A stretch of DNA of 64,000 nt from Flavobacterium sangjuense (lineage in GTDB: Bacteria; Bacteroidota; Bacteroidia; Flavobacteriales; Flavobacteriaceae): contig NZ_CP038810.1 in assembly GCF_004797125.1 (NCBI RefSeq), forward strand, positions 1,302,001 through 1,366,000, given 5' to 3'. Position 1 is the stretch's first letter. Each line of letters starts with the position of its first letter. A model generated the notes under the pieces. It did not search any database. It was not told where the DNA came from and was given only the letters and a program-made list of their open reading frames with translations. The position numbers were made by a program, and so were the translations under genes. This document shows positions 26,053 to 34,633 of the stretch, piece by piece.

Positions 26053-26775
26053 ATGAGAAAGATTGTATTGCTGTTTATTTTAATCTCGAGCTATGCCTTT
26101 TCGCAAAGCGTTAATGATTATCAATATGTGATTGTGCCTGTAAAGTTTGATATTTTTAAAAAAGATGATCAGTACGGGCTGAATACATTAACCAAATTAT
26201 TGCTGCAGAAATATGGTTTTAAAGCGTATTTAAGCAATGAAGAAATCCCGCTAAATGTAGAGCGATGTAATTTTTTATATGCTAATGTTCTAGAAAAAAA
26301 TGGTGTATTTAGTACTAAAGTTAAAGTAGTTTTGAAAGATTGTCAAGAGAAAGTAATTTTTGAAACTCAATTTGGCGAAAGTCGTGAGAAAGAGTTTGCA
26401 AAAGCTTATAATCTGGCATTGCGTGATACCGGAAAATCGTTTGATAAACTTGATTATAAATATAATGGAGGAAACAGGAATGTTGCACAGGCAGCTCCAG
26501 TCATAAATCAAGTGGAGGCTGAAACTCCAGTCAATTCAGATTCAATCGCAAGTACCGATGTGTTCTACTTTGCTCAACCAACTGCAAATGGTTTCCAAGT
26601 TGTAAATAACGAGCCAAAAGTCATACTTCGTCTGTTCAATACATCACAAAAAAGCGTCTTTATTGCTGAAAAAGAAACAATAAAAGGTGTAGTGATTTTT
26701 AAAAACGGACAATGGTTTTTTGAATATTATGAAAATGGCAAGTTGATTTCAGAATCATGGAATCTTAAATTCTAA
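26053..26775 (+). CDS. Secreted protein of unknown function
   Basis: A 240-residue protein with a clear signal peptide (MRKIVLLFILISSYAFSQ). Residues 20-130 form a conserved-looking domain (YQYVIVPVKFDIFKKDDQYG, then KYGFKAYLSNEE) that I associate with uncharacterised flavobacterial proteins. Residues 140-175 are low-complexity and probably a linker. The C-terminal 70 residues are beta-rich. No catalytic motif is seen. It is the last gene of the radC operon; its stop codon overlaps the end of the converging rarA by 4 bp, leaving no room for a terminator. Confidence 0.7.
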   Translation: MRKIVLLFILISSYAFSQSVNDYQYVIVPVKFDIFKKDDQYGLNTLTKLLLQKYGFKAYLSNEEIPLNVERCNFLYANVLEKNGVFSTKVKVVLKDCQEKVIFETQFGESREKEFAKAYNLALRDTGKSFDKLDYKYNGGNRNVAQAAPVINQVEAETPVNSDSIASTDVFYFAQPTANGFQVVNNEPKVILRLFNTSQKSVFIAEKETIKGVVIFKNGQWFFEYYENGKLISESWNLKF

Positions 26776-28049
26776 TAACCATACTTGTCTTTCCAGCGAT
26801 TCTTTAAGAAGTTGCGCAATTCGTTCTCACGGGCATTGTTTCCGGGTTTGTAGAAAGCTGTGTTTTTGATTTCATCGGGTAAATATTCCTGTGCCGAAAA
26901 ATTGTTTTCATAACTGTGTGAATATTGATATTCTTCACCATAACCCAATTCCTTCATTAGTTTTGTTGGTGCATTTCGCAAATGAATTGGCACCGATAAA
27001 TCTCCGGTTTGTTTTACCAATTGCTGTGCTTCGCCGATTGCCATATAACTCGCATTGCTTTTAGCAGAAGTGGCCAAATAAACCGCACACTGACTTAAAA
27101 TAATTCTACTTTCAGGATAACCAATGGTTGAAACCGCCTGAAACGTATTATTCGCCATGATAAAAGCCGTTGGATTGGCATTACCAATATCTTCGCTGGA
27201 TAGAATCAGCATTCGTCGCGCAATGAACTTTACATCTTCGCCACCTTCAATCATTCGGGCCAACCAATACACCGCACCATTTGGATCACTCCCACGAATG
27301 GATTTTATAAAAGCCGAAACAATATCGTAATGCTGCTCTCCAGTTTTGTCATAAAGTACCGTGTTTTGTTGTACTAACTCTAAAACTTTATCGTTGGTAA
27401 TCGTAATTGGGCCTTCAGGGCTTGCGTTTACGACCAGTTCAAAAATATTTAATAGCTTTCGTCCATCGCCGCCTGAAAGTCGGAGTAGTGCTTCGGTTTC
27501 TTTTAGTTTTATTTTTTTGGATGCTAAAATGCTGTCTTCTTTCATTGCCCGGTTTAATAAAGCCAATAAATCGTCTTTTGAAAACGGATTTAAAATATAT
27601 ACCTGACAACGTGACAAAAGAGCGGGAATAACTTCAAAACTTGGGTTTTCGGTTGTTGCTCCAATTAGGGTTATCCAACCTTTTTCTACAGCAGCCAAAA
27701 GCGAATCCTGTTGTGATTTGCTAAAGCGGTGAATCTCATCAATAAACAGAATTGGATTTTTTGCAGTGAATAAACCGCCACTTAGTTTGGCTTTGTCAAT
27801 CACATCACGAATATCCTTTACACCGCTATTGATAGCACTTAACTCATAAAACGGACGATTACTTTGTTTGGCAATAATCTGTGCCAAAGTTGTTTTTCCT
27901 GTTCCCGGTGAACCCCAAAATATCATTGAAGGAATTACACCATGGGCAATTTGTTGGGTCAATGAACCGCTTTCACCAACAAGGTGTAATTGGCTAATAT
28001 AATCGGCTAATTGTTGTGGCCTGATGCGTTCGGCAAGTGGTGCTTCCAT
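26772..28049 (-). CDS. rarA: Replication-associated recombination protein A (AAA+ ATPase)
   Basis: A 425-residue AAA+ ATPase of the RarA/MgsA/WRNIP1 family, a clamp-loader relative that acts at stalled replication forks. Walker A is GSPGTGKT (46-53) and Walker B is LFIDEIH (101-107), followed by the HRFSKSQQD sensor region. The C-terminal tetramerisation domain carries [12 protein letters not shown] and GEAQQLV. Length is typical. It has its own leftward transcript and overlaps the end of the converging upstream gene by 4 bp. Confidence 0.93.
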   Translation of the reverse strand: MEAPLAERIRPQQLADYISQLHLVGESGSLTQQIAHGVIPSMIFWGSPGTGKTTLAQIIAKQSNRPFYELSAINSGVKDIRDVIDKAKLSGGLFTAKNPILFIDEIHRFSKSQQDSLLAAVEKGWITLIGATTENPSFEVIPALLSRCQVYILNPFSKDDLLALLNRAMKEDSILASKKIKLKETEALLRLSGGDGRKLLNIFELVVNASPEGPITITNDKVLELVQQNTVLYDKTGEQHYDIVSAFIKSIRGSDPNGAVYWLARMIEGGEDVKFIARRMLILSSEDIGNANPTAFIMANNTFQAVSTIGYPESRIILSQCAVYLATSAKSNASYMAIGEAQQLVKQTGDLSVPIHLRNAPTKLMKELGYGEEYQYSHSYENNFSAQEYLPDEIKNTAFYKPGNNARENELRNFLKNRWKDKYGY

Positions 28050-28100
28050 GTTGTAAAAGTAAATATTTCTGCCAAAATATCATTGTTTTAAATTTGGCTG

Positions 28101-28108
28101 TATTTTTG
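28101..28108 (+). promoter_or_regulatory. -7 promoter box of the rhomboid gene
   Basis: TATTTTTG matches TAnnTTTG, 32 nt before the ATG. A TTG at 28083-28085 gives a 15-nt spacer, a little short of the usual 17-23. Confidence 0.45.
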
Positions 28109-28139
28109 ACAATAGCAAAAAACAATTTTAGCTTTAGCA

Positions 28140-28883
28140 ATGAACGATTATCATCATTTTAAGTTTACACCTTCGGTTTGGTTAGTGCCTGCATTGCTGC
28201 TTATTCTGATCTGGTCGGTTTTCTTTTTGGAGCATGGTTATAATGTTGATTTGTCTTCACACGGAATTTTGCCAAGAACAGTTTCGGGTTTGCAAGGCGT
28301 AATTTTCAGTCCGTTTCTTCACGGAAGTTTGAATCATATAGCCAACAATTCCATTCCGCTATTTATATTGACCACAGCGTTGATTTATTTCTACAGAGAT
28401 ATATCATTAAAAGTATTGTTCTATGGTGTTTTGCTTTCGGGTCTTATAACTTGGGTAATTGGTAGAGAATCGCATCACATTGGCGCCAGTAGTTTGATAT
28501 ATGTTCTGGTTTCCTTTATTTTCTTTAAAGGAATGATGACACAATATTATCGCTTGATGGCTTTGTCAATGGCGGTTGTTATGTTTTATGGCGGAATGAT
28601 TTGGTATGTTTTTCCGGATATAGACAAAACCATTTCCTGGGAAGGACATTTGGCAGGATTGATTACAGGTTTCTTTTTTGCCATCAAATTTAAAACACCC
28701 GATTATAAAAAGGACATACAATACAATTGGGAAAAACCGGATTTCAATCCGGAAGAAGATGCTTTTATGAAGCACTTTGACGAAAACGGAAATTTTGTCA
28801 ATACGCCAAAACCTGAGGAGGAAATTCAGGAAGAAGATGTTGTAAAATATATTTATCAGTTTAAGGAAACTCCCAAAGAATAA
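28140..28883 (+). CDS. Rhomboid-family intramembrane serine protease
   Basis: A 247-residue inner-membrane protein with about six transmembrane segments (residues 10-190) and a hydrophilic C-terminal tail of about 55 residues rich in Asp, Glu and Lys. The rhomboid landmarks are present: H61...H66...N70 in the FLHGSLNHIANN region, the likely nucleophile S117 in GASS, and the catalytic H170 in WEGHLAG. The position after the nucleophile is Ser in place of the usual Gly (GASG), which may change activity. Substrates are unknown. The stop codon abuts that of the converging rlmB. Confidence 0.85.
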   Translation: MNDYHHFKFTPSVWLVPALLLILIWSVFFLEHGYNVDLSSHGILPRTVSGLQGVIFSPFLHGSLNHIANNSIPLFILTTALIYFYRDISLKVLFYGVLLSGLITWVIGRESHHIGASSLIYVLVSFIFFKGMMTQYYRLMALSMAVVMFYGGMIWYVFPDIDKTISWEGHLAGLITGFFFAIKFKTPDYKKDIQYNWEKPDFNPEEDAFMKHFDENGNFVNTPKPEEEIQEEDVVKYIYQFKETPKE

Positions 28884-29618
28884 TTACTGTCTTTGTCTTA
28901 CAGTTTCATAAAGAAAAGCACCACAAGCCACAGAAACATTCAGCGAACCTATACTTCCAAACATAGGAAGTTTGGCTTTTTCATCTACGATTTTTAAAAC
29001 TGACGGATTGATTCCTCTGTCTTCGCTTCCCATGATAATAGCCACGGGTTCGTTTAGCGAAATATCGTAAATGTTTTGGTCTGTTTTTTCGGTGGCAGCA
29101 ACAGTTTTTATTCCGCTTCCCTGAAGGTGGAAAATTGCATCTTTGATATGTTCCACTTTGCAAATAGGCACATTGAATACTGCACCTGCAGAAGTTTTTA
29201 CGGTATCACCATTAACTGGAGCAGAACCCGCTTTTTGAACAATGATTCCGTCAACTCCGGTACATTCAGCCGTACGGATAATGGCACCAAAGTTTCGGGC
29301 ATCACTCAGTTGGTCCAAAATTAAAAACAACGGAGTTTTACCTGATTCCAGGACTTTTTCAATCAAAGTTTCTAAATCATGAAAGGCGATTGGAGAAATT
29401 GTAGCAACGGCACCTTGATGATTATTAGAAGTTAATCGGTTTAGTTTTTCAACGGGAACGTATGAGAAGTTGATGCTTTTTTGTTTCATCACTTTCATTA
29501 ATTCCTTCATTAAATCACCTTGTGTGTCTGATTGAATAAATACTTTGTCAATAGCTGCACCCGATTGAATTCCTTCTATAATTGCTCTAATTCCGAAGAT
29601 TTGATGTTCTTTTTCCAT
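28884..29618 (-). CDS. rlmB: 23S rRNA (guanosine-2'-O-)-methyltransferase RlmB (TrmH family)
   Basis: A 244-residue SPOUT-class RNA methyltransferase. The N-terminal substrate-binding domain (QIFGIRAIIEGIQSG) is followed by the TrmH fold with motif 1 LDQLSDARNFGAIIRTAE, motif 2 IIMGSEDRGI and motif 3 GSLNVSVACG. RlmB methylates G2251 of 23S rRNA in E. coli; this exact target is assumed from the family. The ATG at 29618 (MEKEHQIFG) is preferred to an in-frame start at 29642, which adds eight non-conserved residues and lies inside the neighbouring terminator. Confidence 0.88.
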   Translation of the reverse strand: MEKEHQIFGIRAIIEGIQSGAAIDKVFIQSDTQGDLMKELMKVMKQKSINFSYVPVEKLNRLTSNNHQGAVATISPIAFHDLETLIEKVLESGKTPLFLILDQLSDARNFGAIIRTAECTGVDGIIVQKAGSAPVNGDTVKTSAGAVFNVPICKVEHIKDAIFHLQGSGIKTVAATEKTDQNIYDISLNEPVAIIMGSEDRGINPSVLKIVDEKAKLPMFGSIGSLNVSVACGAFLYETVRQRQ

Positions 29619-29634
29619 GGCGCAAAGATATAAA

Positions 29635-29667
29635 AAAACCACCCCGTTTTTGGAACGAGATGGTTTT
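29635..29667 (-). terminator. Intrinsic terminator of the susCD operon
   Basis: Read on the minus strand this is a 14-bp stem (AAAACCATCTCGTT against its partner) with two G-U pairs and a 5-nt loop, ending in a T-rich run. On the plus strand the same two positions would be C-A mismatches, so it works for the leftward susD transcript. Confidence 0.8.
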
Positions 29668-29693
29668 ATAAAAAATTTAGAATTAAAGTTTTC

Positions 29694-31151
29694 CTAGAAG
29701 ATGTCCCAAAACAATTTAGTTTCTACAGCATCTCCACCAATTGCAGTACTAGCATTTTGATAGCTGGCTGCATTTAGTGTTTGTTCTATAATTGGATAAG
29801 TATAACGCACCGGAATTCCAGAAACCGCATCAGGTGGAGCGATTAATGTTGGAAAATCCAACCTTCTCCATGATGTCCATCCTTCAAAGCCGTTGTTGTA
29901 AAGAGCAACCCAGCTTTGAATTCCGATTTTTTGTCTCCAAGTTCCAGTTGCTGTTGTGTAAGCTACATCTGTACGAGCAAGATAAGTTGCTGCTTCTGCA
30001 ACACTTCCGCCCCAATCTAGGATAGAAGCAGTTATGCCAGCATTGTAATGAGCTTCTGCATTTGCAGGAGTTCCATACATAGATCTTTCAGCTGCTTCCG
30101 CTAATAAAAATTCCGCTTCAGAATAATCTAAAATAGCTCCCGGATAATCTGGCACTTGAATCGTACTTGTGATGTGAGTTAGATTTGGAAAAGAATTTTC
30201 CAGACCATTATCTCCACCAATATATTCTACATCAGGAGTTGACGGATCGTCCATGTTATCATCAAAATAACGAGCGCGTCTTGGATCGTTTTGAGAATTC
30301 ATAAAATCTACAAGAGTATTTGCAGGAACAAAGTCGGAACGACCACTGGCTACTAAATCTACATACAAAGGATTAGTATTTGGAGTAGCAGTTAAGTATG
30401 TCATTTTTGCACTATCTGCATTAGAAGCAAAAACAAATGGCGCAGCACTTGATACTGTTGCTGTTGCTAATGCGGTTTCAGTAGGAATATCAGCAATAAC
30501 TAACCCCATTTTTAGTTTTAAGGTATTAGCAAATTTTATCCATTTGCTTACATCTCCAAAGTACATTCTATCGCTTTGATCAAAACTACCGGCTGAGTCG
30601 TCTAAATTAGAAATCGCAGTATTTAATCGGCTAATTAAATCCTTATAAATAGTTAAACCATCGTCGTATTTTGGTTTTTTAATGTTGATGTCCAAAGCTT
30701 CAGAATAAGGAACATCTCCAAAAGTTTCTACCAAAATAGAATACGTATAAACGTTTAATACTTCGATAATCGCAAGTTTGTTTTGTTTTACAAGTGGATT
30801 GTCGGTTGGAAGCTCAGGAGCATTTTCTATATTAATGGCACCTTGATCCAAATCTTTCAAAACATCTTTATAAAGAAATTGCCAATGTTGTTCCGGAATT
30901 GTTCTAGTGGTTAAATCATAGTTACTTTCATCTGTATAGGTTACTTCTGTCCAATGTTGGTTGATTAACCTAAAGATGTTATTGTTTACATTAGTATTAA
31001 CCATTTGGTCAACTAATGCTTTTTGAGCACTCGTAAACAGCGCTTCGCCGGGAACGTCTGAAGGATCTTTTACGTTCACATTTAATGAATCAAGGTTATC
31101 ACAAGAAATAATAAACGATGATGCAACTAAAATTAAAAATATTTTTTTCAT
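29694..31151 (-). CDS. SusD/RagB family outer-membrane lipoprotein
   Basis: A 485-residue surface lipoprotein (signal MKKIFLILVASSFIISC, lipid on cysteine 17) that caps the SusC transporter and captures its ligand. It belongs to the SusD-like_2 subgroup, judged by the DPSDVPGEALFTSAQKALVDQ opening, the TPR-like helical core and an ILDYSEAEFLLAEAAER motif. Ligands of SusD proteins range from glycans to peptides; nothing here fixes the ligand. It lies 10 nt downstream of susC, and its transcript ends at the terminator at 29635-29667. No glycoside hydrolase, sensor or sigma factor gene accompanies the pair. Confidence 0.9.
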   Translation of the reverse strand: MKKIFLILVASSFIISCDNLDSLNVNVKDPSDVPGEALFTSAQKALVDQMVNTNVNNNIFRLINQHWTEVTYTDESNYDLTTRTIPEQHWQFLYKDVLKDLDQGAINIENAPELPTDNPLVKQNKLAIIEVLNVYTYSILVETFGDVPYSEALDINIKKPKYDDGLTIYKDLISRLNTAISNLDDSAGSFDQSDRMYFGDVSKWIKFANTLKLKMGLVIADIPTETALATATVSSAAPFVFASNADSAKMTYLTATPNTNPLYVDLVASGRSDFVPANTLVDFMNSQNDPRRARYFDDNMDDPSTPDVEYIGGDNGLENSFPNLTHITSTIQVPDYPGAILDYSEAEFLLAEAAERSMYGTPANAEAHYNAGITASILDWGGSVAEAATYLARTDVAYTTATGTWRQKIGIQSWVALYNNGFEGWTSWRRLDFPTLIAPPDAVSGIPVRYTYPIIEQTLNAASYQNASTAIGGDAVETKLFWDIF

Positions 31152-31161
31152 AATTTATTTT

Positions 31162-34100
31162 TTAAAATTGTAATTTAACGTTGAAAGCTATATCTCTTGT
31201 TGACGGTAAAGAGCCTGTTGAATATCCTTGTAAATTACCTGCACCTAAACCAGATTCCGGATCTGCATCGGGTAAATTTTTACTGATAATCCAAAGATTT
31301 GTTCCGATGATACTAAACGTTACTCCATTGATAAAAGTGTTTTTTAACACTTTTTCACTTAGGGAATAAGAAATAGAAGCTTGTCTTAATTTTACATAAC
31401 TAGCGTCATATACAAATGCTCTATCCGGCAAACCTCTTCTGTATCCAAATGCACCAAATCTGTCGGCGCGAATTCTGGTTTCGTTAACACTGCCATCAGG
31501 ATTAACACCAGGATTAATAAATCCACCACCGTCAGCAAGGCTGTTTCTTACCGGATTGCCTAAATCGTTGGTGAAAACAGTATCGTCATAAAGTCCGGTT
31601 GCTAAACCATAATATCTATCAAGTGAAAAAATATCTCCACCTTTTTGAACATCAATTAAAAATTCAAAAGAAAGATTTTTATAAGTAAATCTATTGTTAA
31701 GTCCACCAATCCAATCTGGATTTGCATCCCCAATAACATGGTCTGAAGTATCTGTTTTTATATATTGACCATTGCTGTCATCTACCACCCTTTGACCATC
31801 AATATAAGTATAATCTGTGCCATATATTACTCCGTAAGGCTGACCTACTTGTGCATTGATAGTTACACCACCTTGAAAAGAACCTAACTGTAAATTGTCA
31901 ATTCCATCCAAAAGGGATATTACTTCACTTTTGTTTTTTGACCAGTTAAGATTTACATCCCAAGAGAAATTTGCTGTTTTTACAGGAGTACCATTAAGAG
32001 AAACTTCAATACCTTTATTTTGAATTTCCCCAGCGTTTATAAGTTGGTATAAATAACCTGTTGAAGAAGTAACACGCAGTGGTATAATTTGGTCTAGAGA
32101 TTTTGAATTGTAATAAGAAAGATCAAAACCTAGTCTCTTTTTAAACATTGAGACTTCTAAACCAGCTTCAATACTTTGGGTTTTTTCTGGTTTTAAGTTT
32201 GGATTGTTTTTAGTGTCTTTAATAGAAGCAGATGCTGATCCAAAGGCGGTATTCACAGCATAAGTATCTAAAACTCTATCAAAACCTGGGCTATTTCCAA
32301 CCTCAGCATAATTTAATCTAACTTTTCCAAAAGATAACCAACTAGGTTTTACAAATTCTGAAAACACAAAACTGGTTGAAACAGAAGGATAATAGTATGT
32401 GCTATTATTAGAAGGCAAAGTTGATGAATGATCTCTTCTAAGAGTTCCTTCTAAAAAAAGATAATTGTCATATCCAAATGAAGCACTTCCATAAAGTCCA
32501 TCAACTCCAATAGTTTCATCTCTTTCAACTGGAGCTAAAAGTGGACTGGCAGTATTTTGCAATGAATATAATCCAGGAATTGAAATACCTCCATTTGTAG
32601 CTGCCCAAATAGATTGATAATAGCTTCTACGAACGTTTAATCCAACAACACCTTTCAGATTTATTTTTGTGGTTAAATCTTTATTATAATTTAACATTAA
32701 ATCATAATTATATTCACCGAAAGAAATGTTTTTTCTTGAATAACCGGAACCAGCAGGATTTCTATTTGAACTATAGTCACTACCTTCTCCAATTCCAAAG
32801 TCCGTAGGGACACTTCCAACAGCACGTCTCTCTTCTTGTAATTCATCGTAGGTGTCAACCGATATTCTTCCATAAATATCTAACCAGCTGTTTAATTTGT
32901 AATTTAGAGAGGCATTTCCAATAAATCTATTTCTTTCATCATTTTGAAAATTTTCATAACGTTGAAAATATGGATTGTCCCAAAAAATAGGAGTTGGGTT
33001 TTGATAAGAATTTGGATTCCAAGTAACGTTTCTACCAGTATCAAAATAGGCGTTTGCTAATGATTTAATATCAACATTGGTTTGCCACCATTGACGGAAG
33101 TTACCAGCTATGTTATCATTGTAACCAGTATTGTTTCTTCCAATAGTATTTGTTTTTGTAAAATTGGCATATCCTGCTACAGTTAATTTTTCATTTATTA
33201 AAATAGAGGAGTTTAAAGTGAATGTGTTTCTTTTTAAACTACTGTTTGGTAACAATCCACTTTGATCAAGATTAGTTGCTCCGAATCTCAAATATCCTCC
33301 ATCAAAACCTTTGTCAACGGAGAATGAATTAGTATAAGTTTTTGGTTTTTCAAAAAAACTAATAGGGCCTTTTTTAGCATTTACCCATGGTGTAGCTTGA
33401 AGATAATTCGGTGATTCCGGATAAAAAGCGTCCCATTGATATACCAATAAATTTGGATCGAAAGCTTGACCATAAGAAGCATCTTCGGTTAAAGGAGTTA
33501 CCAAGTCTAAATTCCCATCACCATCAATATCGATTTGATCTAAATAAGAATCTCCGTCAGGTCCATAATACGGACCATAACCACCACCATATTTATTTTG
33601 ATATTTTACAAAAGTACTTTTGTCAATAGAGCCCGTAGTTAAACTAGAATTAACTGTGATAGAATATCCTTTTGCTTTTTTACTTCCTTTTTTTGTGGTA
33701 ATCATAATGACTCCATTAGCGGCTCTTGAACCATATAAAGCACTTGCAGCTGAACCTTTTAAAACGTTTACAGATTCTATGTCTTCAGGATTTATATCAG
33801 AAGCAGCGTTTCCATAATCAAAGCCATTACCAGTTTGCTGTTGATCTCTACTGTTCGAATTATTGTTGCTTACAGGTACTCCGTCAATTACAAAAAGAGC
33901 TTGATTGTTTCCAGTTAAAGAAGCATTACCTCTAATGACAACATTTGTAGAACCACCAAAATTTGTAGTTCTTTTTATTTGTAACCCAGAAACTTTACCA
34001 GAGAGAGCATTTGCAAAATTGTCGCTTTTTACAGCGGCAATACTACTGCCGTCTACTTTCTGAGTAGCATATCCTAAGGATTTTTTTTCCCTTGAGATAC

Positions 34101-34428
34101 CTAAAGCAGTTACAACTACGCCTTCGAGTTCAACAGCATCTTCACTCATCTTTACATTAATTGTTGTTGATGAAGCCACAATTTCCTGCGATTTCATCCC
34201 AACAAAATTAAAGACTAGTGTTTGTGTTGGGGTCGCATTAACGGCATACTTTCCGTCAATGTCGGTTTGAGTACCCAACGTTGTTCCTTTTACAAGAACA
34301 TTTACCCCAGGAATCGGTAATCCGCCATTGTCAGAAACAACTCCGGAAACAACCCTGTCTTGTGCAAAAGAGATTTGCACCAATAACGCTATGAATAGCG
34401 TCAAGAATCCATTTAACTTTGTTTTCAT
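31162..34428 (-). CDS. SusC/RagA family TonB-dependent outer-membrane transporter
   Basis: A 1088-residue outer-membrane transporter. A signal peptide (1-22, ending QISFAQ) is followed by a carboxypeptidase-regulatory-like domain (about 25-105, VSGVVSDNGGLPIPGVNVLV), a TonB plug (about 115-240, with VIRGNASLTG and ALFVIDGVPV) and a 22-strand barrel ending in the aromatic FNVKLQF. An Asp-rich loop IDIDGDGNLDL near residue 300 resembles a calcium-binding turn. No N-terminal STN domain is seen, so it does not signal through an anti-sigma factor. It forms an operon with susD and energises uptake through TonB. Confidence 0.93.
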   Translation of the reverse strand: MKTKLNGFLTLFIALLVQISFAQDRVVSGVVSDNGGLPIPGVNVLVKGTTLGTQTDIDGKYAVNATPTQTLVFNFVGMKSQEIVASSTTINVKMSEDAVELEGVVVTALGISREKKSLGYATQKVDGSSIAAVKSDNFANALSGKVSGLQIKRTTNFGGSTNVVIRGNASLTGNNQALFVIDGVPVSNNNSNSRDQQQTGNGFDYGNAASDINPEDIESVNVLKGSAASALYGSRAANGVIMITTKKGSKKAKGYSITVNSSLTTGSIDKSTFVKYQNKYGGGYGPYYGPDGDSYLDQIDIDGDGNLDLVTPLTEDASYGQAFDPNLLVYQWDAFYPESPNYLQATPWVNAKKGPISFFEKPKTYTNSFSVDKGFDGGYLRFGATNLDQSGLLPNSSLKRNTFTLNSSILINEKLTVAGYANFTKTNTIGRNNTGYNDNIAGNFRQWWQTNVDIKSLANAYFDTGRNVTWNPNSYQNPTPIFWDNPYFQRYENFQNDERNRFIGNASLNYKLNSWLDIYGRISVDTYDELQEERRAVGSVPTDFGIGEGSDYSSNRNPAGSGYSRKNISFGEYNYDLMLNYNKDLTTKINLKGVVGLNVRRSYYQSIWAATNGGISIPGLYSLQNTASPLLAPVERDETIGVDGLYGSASFGYDNYLFLEGTLRRDHSSTLPSNNSTYYYPSVSTSFVFSEFVKPSWLSFGKVRLNYAEVGNSPGFDRVLDTYAVNTAFGSASASIKDTKNNPNLKPEKTQSIEAGLEVSMFKKRLGFDLSYYNSKSLDQIIPLRVTSSTGYLYQLINAGEIQNKGIEVSLNGTPVKTANFSWDVNLNWSKNKSEVISLLDGIDNLQLGSFQGGVTINAQVGQPYGVIYGTDYTYIDGQRVVDDSNGQYIKTDTSDHVIGDANPDWIGGLNNRFTYKNLSFEFLIDVQKGGDIFSLDRYYGLATGLYDDTVFTNDLGNPVRNSLADGGGFINPGVNPDGSVNETRIRADRFGAFGYRRGLPDRAFVYDASYVKLRQASISYSLSEKVLKNTFINGVTFSIIGTNLWIISKNLPDADPESGLGAGNLQGYSTGSLPSTRDIAFNVKLQF

Positions 34429-34633
34429 TTTGTAATTTGGTTATAATTAGTCTTTCAAAATTCTTAAAAATTTCCCAAAAAACCTAATGGAAAGTTAAAA
34501 TTCATTGTTAAAGTTTATAAATAACTGGCAGTTAGTTTGAAATAGCTAAAAAAAGGGTAAATCATTTAATAATCAGCAATTAAGAATCGATGAACTACGT
34601 GTTTTATTAACAAATAACGCGGGATTTTATGCA

